In this document: positions 29,488 through 37,988 of the stretch, one piece after another | Layout of the letters: each line of letters opens with the position of its first letter | How positions within the stretch are numbered: the first letter of the stretch is position 1 | NCBI GenBank assembly: GCA_015663165.1 | Contig: DQSS01000354.1 | Coordinates: 1 to 49,286 of the forward strand | Source: Arcobacter sp. | GTDB taxonomy: Bacteria; Campylobacterota; Campylobacteria; Campylobacterales; Arcobacteraceae | DNA length: 49,286 bases | Direction of reading: 5' to 3' | Notes under the pieces: model-generated | What the model saw: the letters and a program-made list of their open reading frames with translations, nothing else | The model's database searches: none | What the model was told of the DNA's origin: nothing | Translations under genes and position numbers: made by a program

Positions 29488-30744
29488 ATGAATTTTAACA
29501 ACTTTGCTTTAAATCAAAACATCCTAAAAGCACTAGAAGATATCAAATATACAAAAACTACAAGTATCCAAGAAAAAGTTATCCCTTTGATACTAAAAGG
29601 TGAAGATATACTTGCAAAATCTCAAACAGGAAGTGGAAAAACTGCTTCTTTTGTTTTACCTATTTTAAATCAATTTATTGAAGATGAAAAAGTAAAGGTG
29701 AAGAAAAAAGCTTTTATATCTACTATCATTCTTACTCCTACAAGAGATTTAACTATACAAGTAGCACAAACTTTCGAGCTATTTTCAAAGTACTTAGATA
29801 AAAAACCAAAAGTAGTAACAGTTATAGGTGGACTTGAAATACAACAGCAACTTTTAGATATACAAAGTGGTTGTGATATAGTTGTAGCAACTTCAGGAAG
29901 ACTACTAGATATCATAGATAAAAAACAAATAAACTTGTCTTTTGTAAAAAACTTTATTCTGGATGAAGCGGATAAAATGCTTGATTTAGGATTTGCAGAT
30001 GAATTAGACTTGATACTAGAAGAGTTACCTAAGCAAAGACAAAACCTACTATTTTCAGCAACCTACCCAGATAAGATGATGAAAATTGCTTCAAAGATTA
30101 CAGCAAGTGCTTTAAAAGTCGAGATTCAAAAAGAAGCGCCAACAGTTCAAGATATAGAACAAAGAGTTATAGAAGTAAACAAAGAAAACAGAAGTCCACT
30201 TTTAAGGTTTTTACTTAAAACAAACAAATGGAATCAAGTTTTAGTATTTATGGCAAACAAAAGAGCTACAGATAATATTGCAGCAAAGTTTAGAAAGCAT
30301 GGATATCTTGCGGAGTCTTTTCATGGGGATTTAGATCAAGAAGATAGAAACTATACACTTGATGAATTTAAAAAGAAAAATATCAAGATATTATTTTGTA
30401 CAGATATTGCTAGTCGTGGTTTGCATATAGATGATATATCTTGTGTAATAAACTTTGATTTACCAAGAGGAACAGATAGCTATGTACACAGAATAGGTAG
30501 AACTGGACGAGCTGGTAAAAAAGGTGAGGCTATAACATTTATAGACCATGAAGATATAATGCACTTTAAACTTATAGAAAAAAGATGCAATTTGGATATA
30601 ACTTATGAACAAATAGAAGGCTTTGAACTACGGGGTGAGATAAAAGCCAAAGAAAAAGGCTCTGCCCCAATCAAGGGAAAAAGAAAAAGTAAAAAAGACA
30701 AACTAAGAGAAGAGTTAGCAAAAAAGGGAAACAATGAAGTTTAA
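29488..30744 (+). CDS. DEAD-box RNA helicase (RhlE-like)
   Basis: 'AKSQTGSGKTASFVLP', 'LDEADKMLDLGF', 'FSATYP', 'HRIGRTGRAGKKG'. Confidence 0.93.
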   Translation: MNFNNFALNQNILKALEDIKYTKTTSIQEKVIPLILKGEDILAKSQTGSGKTASFVLPILNQFIEDEKVKVKKKAFISTIILTPTRDLTIQVAQTFELFSKYLDKKPKVVTVIGGLEIQQQLLDIQSGCDIVVATSGRLLDIIDKKQINLSFVKNFILDEADKMLDLGFADELDLILEELPKQRQNLLFSATYPDKMMKIASKITASALKVEIQKEAPTVQDIEQRVIEVNKENRSPLLRFLLKTNKWNQVLVFMANKRATDNIAAKFRKHGYLAESFHGDLDQEDRNYTLDEFKKKNIKILFCTDIASRGLHIDDISCVINFDLPRGTDSYVHRIGRTGRAGKKGEAITFIDHEDIMHFKLIEKRCNLDITYEQIEGFELRGEIKAKEKGSAPIKGKRKSKKDKLREELAKKGNNEV

Positions 30745-31225
30745 CAGCAATGTTGTATTTGTAATAGTTATGTTTTTATTTGCTATAACTGTTATATATA
30801 GAAATGATGTAGAAAAAAATAGAGTTGATATCTCTTCTTATCACTTTGATGTAAACGATACTGTACGATACCTTTTAAAAGAAGAGAGTATTTATGTATA
30901 CAATACTTCTAAAAATACTCTAGGAAAAATACACTTCTATAATAGCCCAAAAGGTATACTTTTTGAAGAAGCCTACTTCTTAAATATTCCAAAAAATAAT
31001 TTAGATAAATCTTCTCAAAGCACTAAATATACGAAAGGTTTATCTACTCTTTCATGTAAAGAAGAAAATATATCTATATGTTTAGATTCAAATATAAAAA
31101 GCAATATAAACTATGTACAAAAAGATGGTACAAAATATACTATTCTAAAAAATGATTTTGCATCAAAACTATATGAAAATGTAAATGATTATCAAGAATA
31201 CCTAAATAAAGAGAAACAAAATTAA
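30734..31225 (+). CDS. Hypothetical membrane-anchored protein (163 aa)
   Basis: N-terminal TM 'VVFVIVMFLFAITVIYR'; overlaps upstream helicase. Confidence 0.7.
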   Translation: MKFNSNVVFVIVMFLFAITVIYRNDVEKNRVDISSYHFDVNDTVRYLLKEESIYVYNTSKNTLGKIHFYNSPKGILFEEAYFLNIPKNNLDKSSQSTKYTKGLSTLSCKEENISICLDSNIKSNINYVQKDGTKYTILKNDFASKLYENVNDYQEYLNKEKQN

Positions 31226-31234
31226 CATACTCTT

Positions 31235-33754
31235 ATGTCAAACCTACCTATAAATGAAGTCCTTGATGATATAAAGTCAGCATTTCAAACAAACCATAAG
31301 TTAATACTCCAAGCACCACCAGGTGCTGGAAAAAGTACTGCTGTTCCTATTTCATTTCTAAAAGAATCTTGGATTGAACATAAAATCATAATAATGCTAG
31401 AACCAAGAAGAGTAGCTGTACGAATGGTAGCTTCAAGAATGGCAGAACTACTAGGAGAAAAAGTAGGAGAAACTATAGGATACACCATCAAAATGGAATC
31501 TGTAAAATCTTCTAAAACAAAAGTATTAGTTGTAACAGAAGCAGTACTCGTACGAATGATACAAAGCGATCAAGAACTATCAAATGTAGCCATGGTGATA
31601 TTTGATGAGTACCATGAAAGAAGCATACACACAGACCTATCACTTGCTTTATGTTTACAAAGTCAAGAGCTATTAAGAGAAGATTTAAAAATACTTCTGA
31701 TGTCTGCAACACTAAACGAAAAAGAGCTAACAACCCTACTTCCAAATACTCCCGTAATCACATCAAAAGGAAGACTATACGAAGTAGAAAATATATATCT
31801 TCAATCAAATATACTCCAACCAAATCCAAAAACGATAAATACCCTACTTTTAAAAACTATTTTAAATTCTATTAAAAATGATAGCGGAGATATCTTAGTG
31901 TTTTTAGCAGGATTAAAAGAGATAAAGAACTTACAAAAGTCTTTATCGCAGAATATAAAAGAAGATATACAAATACTTCCCTTATATTCAAGCCTAAGTA
32001 AAAAAGAGCAAGATAAAGCAATAAAGCCATCAAGTACAAGAAAGATAATACTATCTACAAATATATCGCAAACCTCTCTTACTATAAAAGGTGTAAAGGT
32101 TGTTGTTGATTCAGGATATGAAAAACTATCAAGATTCAACTACAACACAAGTATGAACCATCTAGAGCTATCTTTCATATCAAAAGATTCTGCAATTCAA
32201 AGAGGTGGAAGAGCAGGAAGAATAGAAGATGGAAAATGCTACAAACTATGGCACAAAGCAAAAATACTAGAGCAAAGTACAAAGCCAGAGATATTAAGAA
32301 GTGATTTATCTTCTTTGATACTTGACTTATCTTTATGGGGTGTTGATGAATTTGAAGAGCTTACATGGATGGATATACCATCAGAAAAAATCATAAACGA
32401 AACAAAAGAAGTGTTAAACGAACTTCAAATGCTAGATGATGGCTTTAAAATAACATCATTTGGAAAAGAAGCTTTAAGCTTAGGAGTTCATCCTAGATTT
32501 TCATATATGATACTAAAAGCTCATACTTTAGGCTACGCTTATGAAGCTTGTATGCTAGCTTCTATTTTAGAACAAAAAGATATATTTAATACCCAACATA
32601 AAAGTTCAGATATAAAAGAAAGATTTATTGCACTTTATGAAAATAACATACACACGCCATATATCAATACTTTTGTAGCAAAAGACATACTAAAACAAAC
32701 AGACTTTTACTATAGTAAACTAAAGAAAATCAAAAAAATTCAAACTAAAAAAGATATAAACAACTATGAAATCATATCTGTACTTTTACTATTTGCATAT
32801 CCAGATAGACTAGCAAAGATAAGAAAAAAAGATGATGTAAAATACAAACTAAGCAATGCAAAAGGTGCAATACTAGATATAGAAGATACCTTATACAACG
32901 AAGAATATTTATGTGTAGCAAACCTAAATGCAGCAAATAAAGACTCATATATAAATCTAGCTGGAAGTATTTGCCTAAATGATATAGAAAAATATTTCAA
33001 ACACCTAATCAAACAAAACCAAAGCATCACTTACAATAAAGATAAAAATAGATTAGATATCAAAGAACATACTACCTTTTTAAATCTTGAACTTTATAAT
33101 ATAAATGTACAAAATCAAAGCAATATAGACTTTGAAGAACTTATTTTAAAGTTGTTAGAAAAAGAAGGATTATCTCTCCTTTTTTGGAGTAAAAAAGCTA
33201 TAGCACTACAAGATAAAATCAACTATTTGAACAATTATGACTCAAATTTATTAGAAATAGACTTTTCTAACAAATGGCTAAAAACCAATCTTTACTTATG
33301 GATAAAGCCATACTTAAAGGGGATTAACACCATTACAAAACTACAAGACTTAGATGTATATAATATCTTGTTAGGACTTATAAATTGGAACGACCAACAA
33401 ACCCTAGAACAACTTCTTCCAACATCTATAAAAGTACCAAGTGGCTCAAATATCTATATAGATTATTCAAATATAAACACAGCTGTATTAAGTGTAAAAA
33501 TCCAAGAGATGTTTGGTCTTATGAATACTCCAAAAATCTTAAACAACACTATAGATTTACAAATACACCTTTTAAGTCCTGCTAAAAAACCCATACAAAT
33601 AACATACGATATAAAAAGCTTTTGGGAAAATTCATACGGTGAAGTAAGAAAAGAGCTAAGAGGAAAGTACAAAAGACACTATTGGCCAGAAGACCCATAT
33701 GAAGCTATTGCAACAGCAAAGACCAAGAAGCATATGATGAAAGGCTTAGAGTAG
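31235..33754 (+). CDS. hrpB: ATP-dependent helicase HrpB
   Basis: 'QAPPGAGKSTAVP', 'DEYHERS', 'QRGGRAGR', C-terminal 'YGEVRKELRGKYKRHYWPEDP'. Confidence 0.94.
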   Translation: MSNLPINEVLDDIKSAFQTNHKLILQAPPGAGKSTAVPISFLKESWIEHKIIIMLEPRRVAVRMVASRMAELLGEKVGETIGYTIKMESVKSSKTKVLVVTEAVLVRMIQSDQELSNVAMVIFDEYHERSIHTDLSLALCLQSQELLREDLKILLMSATLNEKELTTLLPNTPVITSKGRLYEVENIYLQSNILQPNPKTINTLLLKTILNSIKNDSGDILVFLAGLKEIKNLQKSLSQNIKEDIQILPLYSSLSKKEQDKAIKPSSTRKIILSTNISQTSLTIKGVKVVVDSGYEKLSRFNYNTSMNHLELSFISKDSAIQRGGRAGRIEDGKCYKLWHKAKILEQSTKPEILRSDLSSLILDLSLWGVDEFEELTWMDIPSEKIINETKEVLNELQMLDDGFKITSFGKEALSLGVHPRFSYMILKAHTLGYAYEACMLASILEQKDIFNTQHKSSDIKERFIALYENNIHTPYINTFVAKDILKQTDFYYSKLKKIKKIQTKKDINNYEIISVLLLFAYPDRLAKIRKKDDVKYKLSNAKGAILDIEDTLYNEEYLCVANLNAANKDSYINLAGSICLNDIEKYFKHLIKQNQSITYNKDKNRLDIKEHTTFLNLELYNINVQNQSNIDFEELILKLLEKEGLSLLFWSKKAIALQDKINYLNNYDSNLLEIDFSNKWLKTNLYLWIKPYLKGINTITKLQDLDVYNILLGLINWNDQQTLEQLLPTSIKVPSGSNIYIDYSNINTAVLSVKIQEMFGLMNTPKILNNTIDLQIHLLSPAKKPIQITYDIKSFWENSYGEVRKELRGKYKRHYWPEDPYEAIATAKTKKHMMKGLE

Positions 33755-33764
33755 CCCTTATGTA

Positions 33765-34097
33765 CTATTGTATTATACTATCAATGATACCTAATATTTG
33801 ATTTATAGTTTTTTGATTTGCTTTTTCAATAAATTTTATATTTCTTGAATTATAATCTATTGACTTCATTTGTTCAGCCATTATAAACCCAGTGATATTT
33901 TCACTTTCTACTTCAATATGAAATGGAAAATCCATATTTGTATTGGTAATAAGACAAGCAAAGGCAAGTCCAAGATGCTTATTAAATACTTTATTACTTA
34001 TTATTATAGCGGGTCTTCTTCCCTTTTGTTCATGACCACTTTGTGGTTCAAAACTTAATGCTACTATATCACCTTGATTAGGGATATATTTTACCAT
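33765..34097 (-). CDS. mazF: MazF/PemK family toxin
   Basis: 'YIPNQGDIVALSFEPQSGHEQKGRRPAIIISNKVFN', 'CLITNTNMDFPFHIEV', 'GFIMAEQMKSIDYNSRNI'. Confidence 0.92.
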   Translation of the reverse strand: MVKYIPNQGDIVALSFEPQSGHEQKGRRPAIIISNKVFNKHLGLAFACLITNTNMDFPFHIEVESENITGFIMAEQMKSIDYNSRNIKFIEKANQKTINQILGIIDSIIQ

Positions 34098-34201
34098 TCT
34101 TCTAAACCAACTTTATTGTCAAACTCTTCACACGCTTTATAATTAGATGGTAACTGTTTAACCAAATCACTAATATTATATTTTTCTCGTTTATTTGTAT
34201 A
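34091..34201 (-). pseudogene. mazE: N-terminally truncated MazE antitoxin remnant (C-terminal toxin-binding part only)
   Basis: Open frame YTNKREKYNISDLVKQLPSNYKACEEFDNKVGLEEW*, overlapping the mazF start. It resembles a MazE C-terminal tail ending VGxEEW. Upstream in-frame TGA at 34202-34204; no ATG and no AbrB-like domain. Confidence 0.7.
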
Positions 34202-34206
34202 TCAGA

Positions 34207-34235
34207 AGTATATCATCTGTTTTATTGACTGTCAA
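34207..34235 (-). promoter_or_regulatory. Near-consensus sigma70 promoter for the mazE-remnant/mazF unit
   Basis: Minus strand TTGACA-N17-TATACT. Direct repeat TGATATAC x2 (34197-34204 and 34208-34215 on +, as gtatatca) overlaps the -10. Confidence 0.7.
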
Positions 34236-34250
34236 TATATAGCTAAATAA
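34234..34250. repeat. Imperfect direct repeat flanking recombinase, copy A
   Basis: aatatatagCtaaataa; 16/17 match to 34980-34996. Confidence 0.5.
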
Positions 34251-34255
34251 AAGAC

Positions 34256-34288
34256 ATAAAAAAAGTAGAAACATTACATCCCTACTTT
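34256..34288 (-). terminator. Intrinsic terminator of the recombinase gene
   Basis: Minus strand AAAGTAG-N13-CTACTTT followed by T tract. Confidence 0.7.
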
Positions 34289-34310
34289 CATTCAATTAAT
34301 CTTTAACAAA

Positions 34311-34952
34311 TTAGCTAGCTAATACATCCGTACCCATAGCAGATTCTCTTATATTTCTTTTTTTAACATAGTTATTTAAACCTATATGGTTGTTGTATCC
34401 TAGTAGTTTTGCTATTTTTCTTACACTTAAACCTACACTTAGTAATTCTTCAATTTTATCTCTTTGCTCATCAAACTTTGACTTTTGTATTGTGCCTTTT
34501 GGTTTACCAAGACATACACCTTCAAGCTTTTTAGCTGTAAGTGCTTCTTTAGTTCTTAAACTCATTAAATCTTTTTCTAGGTCTATTGTCATACCTATTA
34601 TACTTAGTATCATCTTTGTAAGCATATCATCCGCACTTATTAAGTCAAGGTTTTGTTTTACACTTATGATTCTAACTCCACCTTTTAGTAGAAACTCTAC
34701 CATAGATAAAACAGTAGATATCGTTCTACCAAATACATTTAGATCAGAAACTAAGATTGTACAACCTTTTTTACAATCTTCTAAAAGTATAGAAATATTC
34801 TTTTCTTCATCAGGAACATTTACTTCTATCTCTACATTTTTAAACAAAGAAAGTTTGTTTTTCTTAAGATATTTAGCAATTTCAATTGCCTGATTATTTG
34901 TATATTCTTCATTATTTTTATTTACTCTTATAAAACTTATTATCTTTTCCAC
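34311..34952 (-). CDS. Serine recombinase (resolvase/invertase) family protein with substituted catalytic residues
   Basis: 'FIRVNKNNEEYTNNQ' (RVS to RVN), 'VSDLNVFGRTI', 'DLEKDLMSLRTKEALTAKKLEGVCLGKPKGTIQKSKFD', C-terminal HTH 'LSVRKIAKLLGYNN'. GTG start. Confidence 0.85.
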   Translation of the reverse strand: MEKIISFIRVNKNNEEYTNNQAIEIAKYLKKNKLSLFKNVEIEVNVPDEEKNISILLEDCKKGCTILVSDLNVFGRTISTVLSMVEFLLKGGVRIISVKQNLDLISADDMLTKMILSIIGMTIDLEKDLMSLRTKEALTAKKLEGVCLGKPKGTIQKSKFDEQRDKIEELLSVGLSVRKIAKLLGYNNHIGLNNYVKKRNIRESAMGTDVLAS

Positions 34953-34968
34953 ATTTTCTCCTAGTTAT

Positions 34969-35012
34969 ATATATTGTATAATATATAGTTAAATAATAAC
35001 ATATATTGTATA
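34969..35012. promoter_or_regulatory. Direct repeats atatattgtata x2 upstream of recombinase
   Basis: Identical 12-mers at 34969-34980 and 35001-35012, 32 bp apart. Confidence 0.45.
34980..34996. repeat. Imperfect direct repeat flanking recombinase, copy B
   Basis: aatatatagTtaaataa; 16/17 match to 34234-34250. Confidence 0.5.
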
Positions 35013-35189
35013 TCAATTTGTTTAATGTTTATACATAATGATATACCATAATAGCTTTAACTAATATTAAGAATTGCATTATTTATAAGATATATTTAGA
35101 TCTCTTTCCCTTCTCTTTATTTGTTAAATTCCTTATCAAGTACTTTTTAGATAAAATCTCTTTTATATATAGAACAAAGGAAAGTCTTC

Positions 35190-35735
35190 ATGAAATTAGT
35201 AGTTGGAATTACAGGAGCAAGTGGAGTTAGTTTAGGTCTTAAATTTATCTCACTACTTCCCAAAAGTATAGAAGTTTATGCTGTGATATCGTCAAGTGCC
35301 AAAACAGCACTAGCATATGAACAAAATATCTCTATGCCAAACAATTCAAACATAACTTTTTATGACGATGAAAGTATAGGTGCTTGTATAGCATCTGGGT
35401 CATTTCAAACTGATGCTATGATTATCTTACCTTGTAGTATGAATACAATTGCAAAATGTACTGTTGGAATAGCTGATACACTAATTACAAGAGCATTTTC
35501 AGTTATGTTAAAAGAAAAAAGAAAAGTAGTTTTAGCACCAAGAGAGATGCCTTTTAATACAATCCAATTAGAAAACATGACAAAATTATCAAGTCTTGGA
35601 GTTATCATTGCCCCACCAATGCTTGGCTACTATTCACAACAACAAACTTTAGAACAAATGGAAGATTTTATTATAGGTAAGTGGTTTGATAGTTTAGATA
35701 TCAAGCATAATTTATATAAAAGATGGGAAGGATAG
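35190..35735 (+). CDS. ubiX: Flavin prenyltransferase UbiX
   Basis: 'VGITGASGVSLGLKFI', 'PCSMNTIAKCTVGIADTLITRAFSVMLKEKRKVVLAPREMPF'. Confidence 0.95.
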   Translation: MKLVVGITGASGVSLGLKFISLLPKSIEVYAVISSSAKTALAYEQNISMPNNSNITFYDDESIGACIASGSFQTDAMIILPCSMNTIAKCTVGIADTLITRAFSVMLKEKRKVVLAPREMPFNTIQLENMTKLSSLGVIIAPPMLGYYSQQQTLEQMEDFIIGKWFDSLDIKHNLYKRWEG

Positions 35736-36214
35736 AAATGGCAAAAAGAGCTATATACAGTGGTACTTTTGATCCTATTACAAACGGACATATAGATATA
35801 ATCAAGCGTGCTTTAAATGTATTTGATGAAGTTATTATTGGTGTTGCATCATCAAATACTAAAAAACCAATGTTCACATTAGAACAAAGAGTACAGTTAA
35901 TAAAAAGTGCAACAAAAGATTTAAAGGGTGTAGATGTAAAGCCTTTTGATACTTTACTTGTAAAGTTTGCAAAACAAAACAATATATTAAGTATAGTACG
36001 AGGACTAAGGGCAGTAAGTGACTTTGAGTTTGAACTACAAATGGGTTATGCAAATAATTCACTTGATGATAGTATAGATACTATTTACTTTATGCCCAGT
36101 TTACAAAATGCTTTCGTAAGTTCTTCAATAGTGAGAGAACTTATAAGATTTGATGGAAACTACAACCATCTTATACCCACAAATATCAAAGAGGAGATTA
36201 AACAATGTATTTAA
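35723..36214 (+). CDS. coaD: Pantetheine-phosphate adenylyltransferase
   Basis: 'AIYSGTFDPITNGHIDIIKRAL', 'SIVRGLRAVSDFEFELQM', 'SSSIVRELI'. Real start probably the internal ATG at 35738. Confidence 0.95.
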   Translation: MGRIEMAKRAIYSGTFDPITNGHIDIIKRALNVFDEVIIGVASSNTKKPMFTLEQRVQLIKSATKDLKGVDVKPFDTLLVKFAKQNNILSIVRGLRAVSDFEFELQMGYANNSLDDSIDTIYFMPSLQNAFVSSSIVRELIRFDGNYNHLIPTNIKEEIKQCI

Positions 36215-36771
36215 TAATAGAAGGAATAGACACAGCAGGTAAATCAACACAGTTAGATATCCTAAAACAAAAATATCCAATGGCACTTTTTACTAAAGAA
36301 CCAGGTGGAACAGCTATGGGTACAAAAGTACGTGAAATGGTTCTAGGTGGTGAAGCAAAAAGTAAAGTAGCAGAGATGTTACTATTTTTAGCAGATCGTG
36401 CTGAACATAGCTTTGAAGTTATTAGACAAAATCCTGATGAATTTATCATAAGTGATAGAGGTGTAATCTCTGGTATAGGATACGCAAAAGATGTACCAAT
36501 GGAAATAGCAATATCTCTAAACCTTATAGCTTTAAATGGAGCAGTACCATCTAAAATAGTCCTTCTAGAATTAAGCCCTGAAGAACTTACAAAAAGACTT
36601 GGTGCTAAAGAAAATGATTCTATAGAAAGTAGAGGTACGGAGTATCTTTTAGAAGTTCAAAATAGAATGAAGCAAGCAATCAAAGAGCTTAATTTTGATG
36701 CAAAATTTATTGATGCTAGTTTAAGTATCAGTGAAATATCTCAACAAATACAGGACTATATCAATGAGTAA
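36205..36771 (+). CDS. tmk: Thymidylate kinase
   Basis: 'IIEGIDTAGKSTQLDIL', 'FTKEPGGTAMGTKVRE', 'DRGVISGIGYA'. Confidence 0.94.
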   Translation: MYLIIEGIDTAGKSTQLDILKQKYPMALFTKEPGGTAMGTKVREMVLGGEAKSKVAEMLLFLADRAEHSFEVIRQNPDEFIISDRGVISGIGYAKDVPMEIAISLNLIALNGAVPSKIVLLELSPEELTKRLGAKENDSIESRGTEYLLEVQNRMKQAIKELNFDAKFIDASLSISEISQQIQDYINE

Positions 36772-37975
36772 CATCCAAAGCCTAAGAGGTATGAAAGATA
36801 TTTTAGATAAAAATAGTGAGTTATTTACTTACTTCATAGACAATGCTTCAAAAATAGCATCAAGGTATGGTTTTTCATATCTTGAAACTCCTATCTTAGA
36901 AGAAACAGCACTATTTAAAAGAAGTGTTGGAGAATCTAGTGATATTGTTGGAAAAGAGATGTATCAGTTTATAGACAAAGGTGAAAATGATGTATGTCTA
37001 AGACCTGAAGGAACTGCTGGGGTAGTTAGAATGTTTGTACAAAACAAACTAGACCGTGCAGGTGGTACAAGAAAATATTTTTATCATGGACCAATGTTCA
37101 GATATGAAAGACCTCAAAAAGGACGGCTTCGAGAGTTTCATCAGTTTGGATGTGAATCTTTTGGAGAATCGAATGTATATGAAGATGCAAATATCATCTT
37201 AATGATTAGTGAAATTCTATCTTTCTTTAAGATTGAATATAACTTACAACTTAACTCTTTAGGTTGTAAAGAATGTATGCCAAGCTATAAAGAAAATTTA
37301 GTTAAACATCTGGAAGGTTTATCTTTATGTAGTGACTGTGATAGAAGAGTTTTAACAAACCCTATACGAGTACTAGATTGTAAAAATGACTCATGTCAAA
37401 ACGAACTAAAAGATGCTCCAAAAATCACAAATAGCCTATGTAGCATTTGTGATACTGACTTTGAGAAACTAAAAGTTATCCTTGATAAAAACAACATAAC
37501 TTATGAAGTTGATTCAAATTTAGTGCGTGGACTGGACTACTATACTAAAACTGCCTTTGAATTTGTAAGTACAAATATAGGTGCGCAAAGTGCAATAGCT
37601 GGCGGTGGAAGATATGATAGACTTGTAGAATTTTTAGGTGGAAGAGAAACTTCTGCTATTGGTTTTGCTATAGGTATTGAAAGACTTTTAGAGCTTATCA
37701 TAAAAAATGAAACAAAAGAAGAGGTTCTGTATATTGGAGCTATGAGTGAAGATGCTATAGATACAGTGTTTACAAAAGTATCGCAAAAAAGAAAAGAACT
37801 TAAAGTTATAACAGACTACAAAGTAAGAGGTTTTGGAAAACACCTTAACAATGCTCAAAAACTGGGAGCTACAACAGTAGCACTTGTAGGAGAAAATGAA
37901 ATAAAAGACAATACTATCTGGATAAAAAAACTTGAAACAAAAGAGGAACAAACTATCTCTTTAGATGAGTTTTAA
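36764..37975 (+). CDS. hisS: Histidyl-tRNA synthetase
   Basis: 'SLRGMKDIL', 'LRPEGTAGVVR', 'FHQFGCESFG', 'VRGLDYYTKTAFEF'. ATG at 36764 overlaps the tmk stop. Confidence 0.95.
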   Translation: MSNIQSLRGMKDILDKNSELFTYFIDNASKIASRYGFSYLETPILEETALFKRSVGESSDIVGKEMYQFIDKGENDVCLRPEGTAGVVRMFVQNKLDRAGGTRKYFYHGPMFRYERPQKGRLREFHQFGCESFGESNVYEDANIILMISEILSFFKIEYNLQLNSLGCKECMPSYKENLVKHLEGLSLCSDCDRRVLTNPIRVLDCKNDSCQNELKDAPKITNSLCSICDTDFEKLKVILDKNNITYEVDSNLVRGLDYYTKTAFEFVSTNIGAQSAIAGGGRYDRLVEFLGGRETSAIGFAIGIERLLELIIKNETKEEVLYIGAMSEDAIDTVFTKVSQKRKELKVITDYKVRGFGKHLNNAQKLGATTVALVGENEIKDNTIWIKKLETKEEQTISLDEF

Positions 37976-37988
37976 GAGGAAATAAAAT

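Noticed and set aside
34098-34330. Full-length mazE antitoxin upstream of mazF
   Set aside because: I read all minus-strand frames between 34098 and 34330. No MazE N-terminal/AbrB-like sequence was visible, only the C-terminal remnant.
34390-34893. 167-aa plus-strand ORF inside the recombinase gene
   Set aside because: Hydrophobic/Ser-rich antisense reading of a gene with clear family motifs; no RBS or family.
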